Position numbers and translations under genes: made by a program. A DNA stretch of 64,000 nucleotides from Carboxylicivirga linearis (GTDB taxonomy: Bacteria > Bacteroidota > Bacteroidia > Bacteroidales > Marinilabiliaceae): NCBI RefSeq assembly GCF_018271995.1, contig NZ_JAGUCO010000001.1:372001-436000 (forward strand). Reading direction: 5' to 3'. This document shows positions 59,847-64,000 of the stretch, piece after piece; within the stretch, counting starts at the first letter, position 1, and the number at the start of each line of letters is the position of its first letter. The notes beneath the pieces are model-generated. The model did no database searches, was not told the DNA's origin, and saw only the letters and a list, made by a program, of their open reading frames with translations.

Positions 59847-60195
59847 TTTGTTGACTGTTTTTCGAACAATAATTTATGGCAAAATCAGGCTTATATCAAC
59901 AGGTTATTGTGTAGAAATTAGCTTCTACAATAAATTATTGAAGAATGGAATTTAATGTTGATAAACTTTCAGATAAACAATAAGTATAATAAAGTTATTG
60001 TAGGTAGGTTTGGAATGTATTGAAGAAATATTTGTAATCCAACATTAGTCATTGTTGTAGTGTGTAGATTAGCATAAGAGAGATATAGATTTGCTGAAAT
60101 AATATATGGATTTGGTATAATTATGATTTACAGATGCATGACAGTCTTTTGATTGTGTATTATTCATTTTGTTTCTAAACGATATTTTCCTAAAT
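59847..60195. other. Intergenic region with small hairpins
   Basis: About 350 AT-rich bases. A stem formed by GTAGAA and TTCTAC (loop ATTAGC, around 59911-59930, flanked by ATTG/CAAT) and a TAGATTTG -7-like box at 60086-60093 are the only elements seen. No ORF, and no recognised RNA. Confidence 0.45.
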
Positions 60196-60220
60196 TTTAG
60201 ATTGTATAACCAAATCTAAA
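60196..60220 (+). promoter_or_regulatory. Inverted repeat just upstream of the chemoreceptor start
   Basis: TTTAGATT (60196-60203), 9 bases, AATCTAAA (60213-60220), perfect 8 bp, four bases before the ATG. It may be a translational hairpin or an operator. Confidence 0.45.
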
Positions 60221-60224
60221 TCAT

Positions 60225-62105
60225 ATGAAATTGTGGAATAATATGAAGATTAAACTCAAGCTTTTAGTGAGTTTTGGGTTGGTCTTGTTTTTACTCTGCT
60301 TAGTGGGATTAGTCGCTAACTTAGGAATTTTTGGCATTGTTGGAGATGCCAATCAGGTAATTGATGGAAACAAGTTGCGGGCTGAATTGGAAACCCGCTA
60401 TACACAGCATCTATTATGGGCCAAACAAGTAAGTGAATTTTTAACCAGTCCGGAAGCCACCGGATTAGGAGTTCAGACAGATCATCATTTATGCGATTTT
60501 GGACATTGGTACTATGGTGAAGGTAGAAAACATGCAGAACAACTGGTGCCTGAGTTAGCAGGTACGTTGGCGAAGTTTGAAGAACCTCACATGAAACTTC
60601 ATCAATCTGCTATTTCAATTGAATCACTGCATCAGCATGTAGATCTTAATTTAGCAATAGCTTTAAATAAGGCTAAAGCTGATCATTTGTTTTGGTTATT
60701 AAATGTTGAGAAAGCCATTTTAAACCAGCAATCACGTTTAGGAGTTCAAACTGATCATACAAAATGTGGTTTAGGTACGTGGTTATCTCAGCCTGACACA
60801 GAGCAGATATTGGCAAAGGATTCTTTACTAATGAAAGCATTTAAAGAGTTGGATGAACCACATCGAATGTTACATAACTCCTCCAGGTCTTTGCAACGGC
60901 TGATAAGTGCAGGAAATTATCAGGGTGCTCAAGCTTACTTTAAAAACAATACGCAACAGGCGGCTGACAGAGTTTTATCAAAACTTAATGGGTTGATTCA
61001 ACAAACCAATAATAAGTTAGCAAAGTCTAAAGAAGCAAATGGTATTTTCTATACAAATACCTTGTTACAACTCGATACCTTGGGTAAGTTATTTGATAAA
61101 TCCATTGCCATTTCAAAGGATCATATTCTATCAGAAGATGAAATGGTAAAGGCAGCTAAATCTACAGGTTTAATTTCACTGATTATTTTGCTTACTTCAT
61201 TAGGAGTAGGATTGTTTTTAGCCTTTTTTATCTCCTCCTTTCTTGTTAAAGGTATTAATAAAGGCGTGGTATTCGCACAGCAAATTGCTGAGGGTGATTT
61301 AAGTCAGAAACTGGAAGTGAACCAAAAAGATGAAATAGGTGACTTAATAGTCGCCTTGAATGAAATGGTAAATGGAATTGGGCAATTGATTAATCAGATT
61401 AAAGTGAGTTCTGATGCTTTGGTTACAGCCAGTGGGCAAATGAATACAACTTCTCACGATATTTCTTCAGGAGCAAGTGAACAAGCATCTTCTACTGAAG
61501 AAGTATCGGCTTCAATGGAAGAAATGGGTTCAATTATAAATCTAAATAAAGATTTTAGTTTACAGGTAGAGCAGATAGCCTTAGCTATGGCGGTGAGTAT
61601 ACGCGAAGGTACCGAAGCATCAAGTAACTGTGAGGCTATAATGAATAAGGTTGCTGAGAAAATTGTGGCGATCAAAGAAATTGCTCAGCAGACTAATATT
61701 TTGGCTTTAAATGCTGCTGTTGAGGCGTCTCGTGCCGGTGAAGAAGGGCGTGGATTTGCGGTTGTAGCTGCTGAAGTCCGAAAGTTGGCTGAACGAAGCA
61801 AAGATGCATCTGATGCTATTAGTTCGTTAATAGATCAAGGTGTGATGGATTCTTCTAGCGCTGGTGAAAAGTTAAGAGGGGTATTGGATGATGTTACTAA
61901 AACTACTTCAATGATTCAGGAGATTTCAGAAGCCAGTAAAGAACAGGCTATTGGAGCTCAAGAGGTGAATAATGCTGTTAGTGAATTAAATCATGTGACT
62001 CAGTCAAATGCTGCTGCTTCCGAGGAATTAGCATCCAGTTCAACAGAGCTAGATAGTCATGTTCGCGAGCTGACAAATATGATTGCACGATTTAGATTGC
62101 AGTAA
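60225..62105 (+). CDS. Methyl-accepting chemotaxis protein with two extracytoplasmic CZB domains
   Basis: 626 residues. First membrane helix about 12-36, sensory region 37-315, second helix about 317-342, HAMP (345-395), then the signalling domain. The sensory region holds two zinc-binding CZB units: TDHHLCDFGHWYYGEG ... FEEPHMKLH (His87, Cys90, later His pair) and TDHTKCGLGTW ... LDEPHRMLH (His178, Cys181). The signalling tip EIAQQTNILALNAAVEASRAGEEGRGFAVVAAEVRKLAERS is canonical. No C-terminal CheR-binding pentapeptide. It may sense zinc or an oxidant such as hypochlorite. Confidence 0.9.
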   Translation: MKLWNNMKIKLKLLVSFGLVLFLLCLVGLVANLGIFGIVGDANQVIDGNKLRAELETRYTQHLLWAKQVSEFLTSPEATGLGVQTDHHLCDFGHWYYGEGRKHAEQLVPELAGTLAKFEEPHMKLHQSAISIESLHQHVDLNLAIALNKAKADHLFWLLNVEKAILNQQSRLGVQTDHTKCGLGTWLSQPDTEQILAKDSLLMKAFKELDEPHRMLHNSSRSLQRLISAGNYQGAQAYFKNNTQQAADRVLSKLNGLIQQTNNKLAKSKEANGIFYTNTLLQLDTLGKLFDKSIAISKDHILSEDEMVKAAKSTGLISLIILLTSLGVGLFLAFFISSFLVKGINKGVVFAQQIAEGDLSQKLEVNQKDEIGDLIVALNEMVNGIGQLINQIKVSSDALVTASGQMNTTSHDISSGASEQASSTEEVSASMEEMGSIINLNKDFSLQVEQIALAMAVSIREGTEASSNCEAIMNKVAEKIVAIKEIAQQTNILALNAAVEASRAGEEGRGFAVVAAEVRKLAERSKDASDAISSLIDQGVMDSSSAGEKLRGVLDDVTKTTSMIQEISEASKEQAIGAQEVNNAVSELNHVTQSNAAASEELASSSTELDSHVRELTNMIARFRLQ

Positions 62106-62130
62106 TTTTAAAAAAGGAAAGAATAAAATA

Positions 62131-62169
62131 AAAAGAGCAAGGGAGATAACAACCTTGCTCTTTTGTTTT
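62131..62169 (+). terminator. Intrinsic terminator after the chemoreceptor
   Basis: AAAAGAGCAAGG (62131-62142) with CCTTGCTCTTTT (62153-62164), 12-bp perfect stem, then GTTTT. Confidence 0.87.
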
Positions 62170-62183
62170 AAACCTGTATTCTT

Positions 62184-64000
62184 CTATAATTTTATTCCCA
62201 TAAAAAGAACATCATCAATTTGCTCTAATTCACCTTTCCAGTTTTCAAAGTTTGATTTTACTTTTTGGTATTGTTGATCAGAAGGTAATTCATGAATTTC
62301 TTCAACCAAATTACGAACTCCAACCTTCATGAATTTTTTACCTAACGGGCCTCCAAACTGATCAGGATAACCATCCGAAAACAGGTAAATTTGATCACCT
62401 ATTGAACAGTTGTACTCAATGTTTACAAAAGCATTCTTACCACTATCCTGATAGCTGTCTCCTATACTCCTTCGATTACCTTTATAAATATTCAATTCGT
62501 TATTGATAATGAGGTATATTGGACGCTTAGCTGATGCTAATCTTATTTTGCGTGTTGGTATATGAACTTCTACAACTGATATGTCCATACCGTCCTTACT
62601 TTGGGTCTCTTCACTCTTTTGAAGAAGTTTTTTAATTTCTTCATCAAGTTTCTCAAGTACACTTGCAGGAGAGTTAATCTCGGGTAAGCGGAAGATATCA
62701 TTAAGGATGGTAGTTCCAATCATGGACATAAATGCTCCAGGAACACCATGTCCTGTGCAATCGGCGCAACAAATAATCAGATAATCACCACTTCTGTTAA
62801 ACCAATAGAAATCACCACTAACAATATCACGGGGTGAAAAGTAAATGAAAGATTCAGGAAGTACATTCATTAAATCATTCATTGGTGGTAGAATAGAAGA
62901 TTGAATCTTTTTGGCATAATTGATACTATCTGTTATATCTCTGTTTTTACGCTCAATTTCCTCCTTCTGTTCTCTTAGTACAATGGTTTGAGAATCGACC
63001 TCACGCTGTAATATTTGTTTTTGTTGTTTTAACTTTCGTTCTCTGAACTTGATGAGTAAATAAACTAAATAACCAAGTAATAAAAAAGCCAACGCAATTA
63101 GCCAAGGGTTATACCAAAATGGATTAGCTACGGTAATATTAACAGTTAATGGAGTTCCTGTGCCTACTCCATCTGCATTATAAGCTCGTATTCGTATCTT
63201 ATGTTTTCCTTCCCGCAGATAATCAATTTCTTTAAAGTTAATGTCTCCAAGTTGCGTCCATTCCTTGTCTTTGTCACTATCTCCAACATCATCAATTTTA
63301 AATTCATAAGAAACACCTTCTGGATTTATAAAACTTATTGCTCTAAAATCGAGTCTTAGATTATAGTACCTTTTACCGTATGGGTATGGTAGATTAATTT
63401 CTTCTTCTGTTGCATAGTGTTCGTCATCAATTTTTAATGCAGTAATATTTAAAAGAGGAGCCACATTATTTTTCGAATCCATTAAAGGATTATAGTTAAT
63501 AGCTCCCTTATTTGAAGCGAACCAAAGAGACCCATCTTGCGCCTTTGTTACTTGATTAAATTCAGCATCCATTGAATTGTTGTGATCAAAAATCCGAATT
63601 TTATTAGAATTCAGGTCCACACAACTTAGTCCAACATGATGACAAACCCATAAACGATTTTGACTATCACATTCAATGTTATAGCAATAATTCTTTTTAA
63701 GACCATCTTTAATGGTGATGGTTCTCATGCTATCAACAGAATAATAGATGATTCCTTTGTTTTTAGTAGCCAGCCATTTGTTTCCATGCACGTCCTCTGT
63801 CATATCAACTACATTAACAGCTGCTTGCATTAACTTATGGCGTTCGATCTTATCTTCTGAGATACTGCAAATTCCGTTATCCTTTGTGCCTACCCATATG
63901 ATTCCATCAGAGTCTTGATAAATGAAATTGATAGTATTGTGAGATAAACCACTACCCATATCATAAAATTTCTGACTGTGTTTGTCTGTATTTAACTGAT
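62184..64000 (-). CDS. Propeller/Y_Y_Y sensor with SpoIIE-type PP2C phosphatase, 5' end outside window
   Basis: At least 604 residues; the frame has no stop up to the right edge, so the gene is truncated at its 5' end and the Met at 63959 is internal. Visible: two-component-regulator propeller repeats (GLSHNTINFIYQDSDGIIWVGTKDNGI, WLATKNKGIIYY, NRLWVCHHVG, GSLWFASNKG), a Y_Y_Y domain (YEFKIDDVGDSDKDKEWTQLG), one membrane helix (WLIALAFLLLGYLVYLLI), a coiled coil, and a SpoIIE domain (IYFSPRDIVSGDFYWF, CCADCTGHGVPGAFMSMIG, LFSDGYPDQFGG). Propellers usually sit on histidine kinases; here the output is a Ser/Thr phosphatase. Confidence 0.9.
   Translation of the reverse strand, partial: QLNTDKHSQKFYDMGSGLSHNTINFIYQDSDGIIWVGTKDNGICSISEDKIERHKLMQAAVNVVDMTEDVHGNKWLATKNKGIIYYSVDSMRTITIKDGLKKNYCYNIECDSQNRLWVCHHVGLSCVDLNSNKIRIFDHNNSMDAEFNQVTKAQDGSLWFASNKGAINYNPLMDSKNNVAPLLNITALKIDDEHYATEEEINLPYPYGKRYYNLRLDFRAISFINPEGVSYEFKIDDVGDSDKDKEWTQLGDINFKEIDYLREGKHKIRIRAYNADGVGTGTPLTVNITVANPFWYNPWLIALAFLLLGYLVYLLIKFRERKLKQQKQILQREVDSQTIVLREQKEEIERKNRDITDSINYAKKIQSSILPPMNDLMNVLPESFIYFSPRDIVSGDFYWFNRSGDYLIICCADCTGHGVPGAFMSMIGTTILNDIFRLPEINSPASVLEKLDEEIKKLLQKSEETQSKDGMDISVVEVHIPTRKIRLASAKRPIYLIINNELNIYKGNRRSIGDSYQDSGKNAFVNIEYNCSIGDQIYLFSDGYPDQFGGPLGKKFMKVGVRNLVEEIHELPSDQQYQKVKSNFENWKGELEQIDDVLFMGIKL

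Noticed and set aside
59847-60195. Small RNA gene in the spacer before the chemoreceptor
   Set aside because: A -7-like box and a small hairpin occur, but no terminator or recognisable RNA fold connects them.

Overview
The window is AT-rich chromosomal DNA from a member of the Bacteroidota, most likely a marine or anaerobic Bacteroidales/Marinilabiliales-type organism. The evidence is: arginine synthesis through an N-succinylornithine-type carbamoyltransferase (Pro at residue 90); promoters of the Bacteroidota form TTTG-N19/20-TAnnTTTG; almost no Shine-Dalgarno sequences; an S16 protein with a long Ala/Glu tail; a DNA polymerase III alpha chain fused to its own proofreading exonuclease; and several small families (DUF4286, DUF6146, DUF2752) that are typical of this phylum. 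Most of the window is conserved core genome. No prophage, CRISPR array, insertion sequence, rRNA or tRNA gene was seen.

Layout. 1-9.1 kb: an arginine/proline block, argD (cut by the left edge), an inserted HNH endonuclease gene, proC-proB-proA, argF'-argB-argE, then argH behind its own promoter and a structured leader. 9.2-12.2 kb: citrate synthase, carA (behind a leader with an intrinsic terminator, so probably attenuated; no carB here) and a DUF2007 gene. 12.4-16.1 kb: ispD, DUF2461, a LarC1-only protein, and a divergent Crp/Fnr regulator/OsmC pair with palindromic boxes. 16.1-20.6 kb: pheS and three consecutive secreted cyclophilins, one carrying a dead trypsin-like domain. 20.6-21.1 kb: a 0.5-kb intergenic region with four copies of TTTACGCAAA. 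21.1-28.3 kb: an acetyl/succinyl-CoA transferase, two lipoproteins, a large FHA-like/ABCG-type transporter, pdxH. 28.4-33.8 kb: cobalamin adenosyltransferase, two membrane proteins, a LiaF-like/LytS/LytTR envelope-sensing set, ribF. 33.9-44.2 kb: ahcY, a Rieske-like lipoprotein with an altered ligand set, greA-HIT, ruvC, serS, rplU-rpmA, a bifunctional-nuclease-family protein, a CNT nucleoside transporter, a MORN lipoprotein, trxA. 44.4-52.0 kb: dnaE, rpsP, an SPFH-RHH pair with a palindromic operator candidate, a uracil/xanthine permease. 52.1-64 kb: an SLC12/APC-type transporter, a membrane glycosyltransferase, a methyltransferase-GT2 fusion, coaD, a degenerate thioredoxin-fold protein, a TM1266-like regulator, a chemoreceptor with two CZB zinc domains, and a propeller/SpoIIE phosphatase cut by the right edge.

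How the genes fit together. The left part makes proline and arginine from glutamate; carA supplies the glutaminase subunit for carbamoyl phosphate, used by argF' and by pyrimidine synthesis. The rest is mostly housekeeping with small regulatory modules. The parts that most repay a second look are the leader terminators of carA and greA, the TTTACGCAAA cluster, the pseudoprotease-cyclophilin, the LarC1-only gene, the SPFH-RHH operator and the 3Cys/1His Rieske-like protein. No single clearly new defence or mobile system was found.
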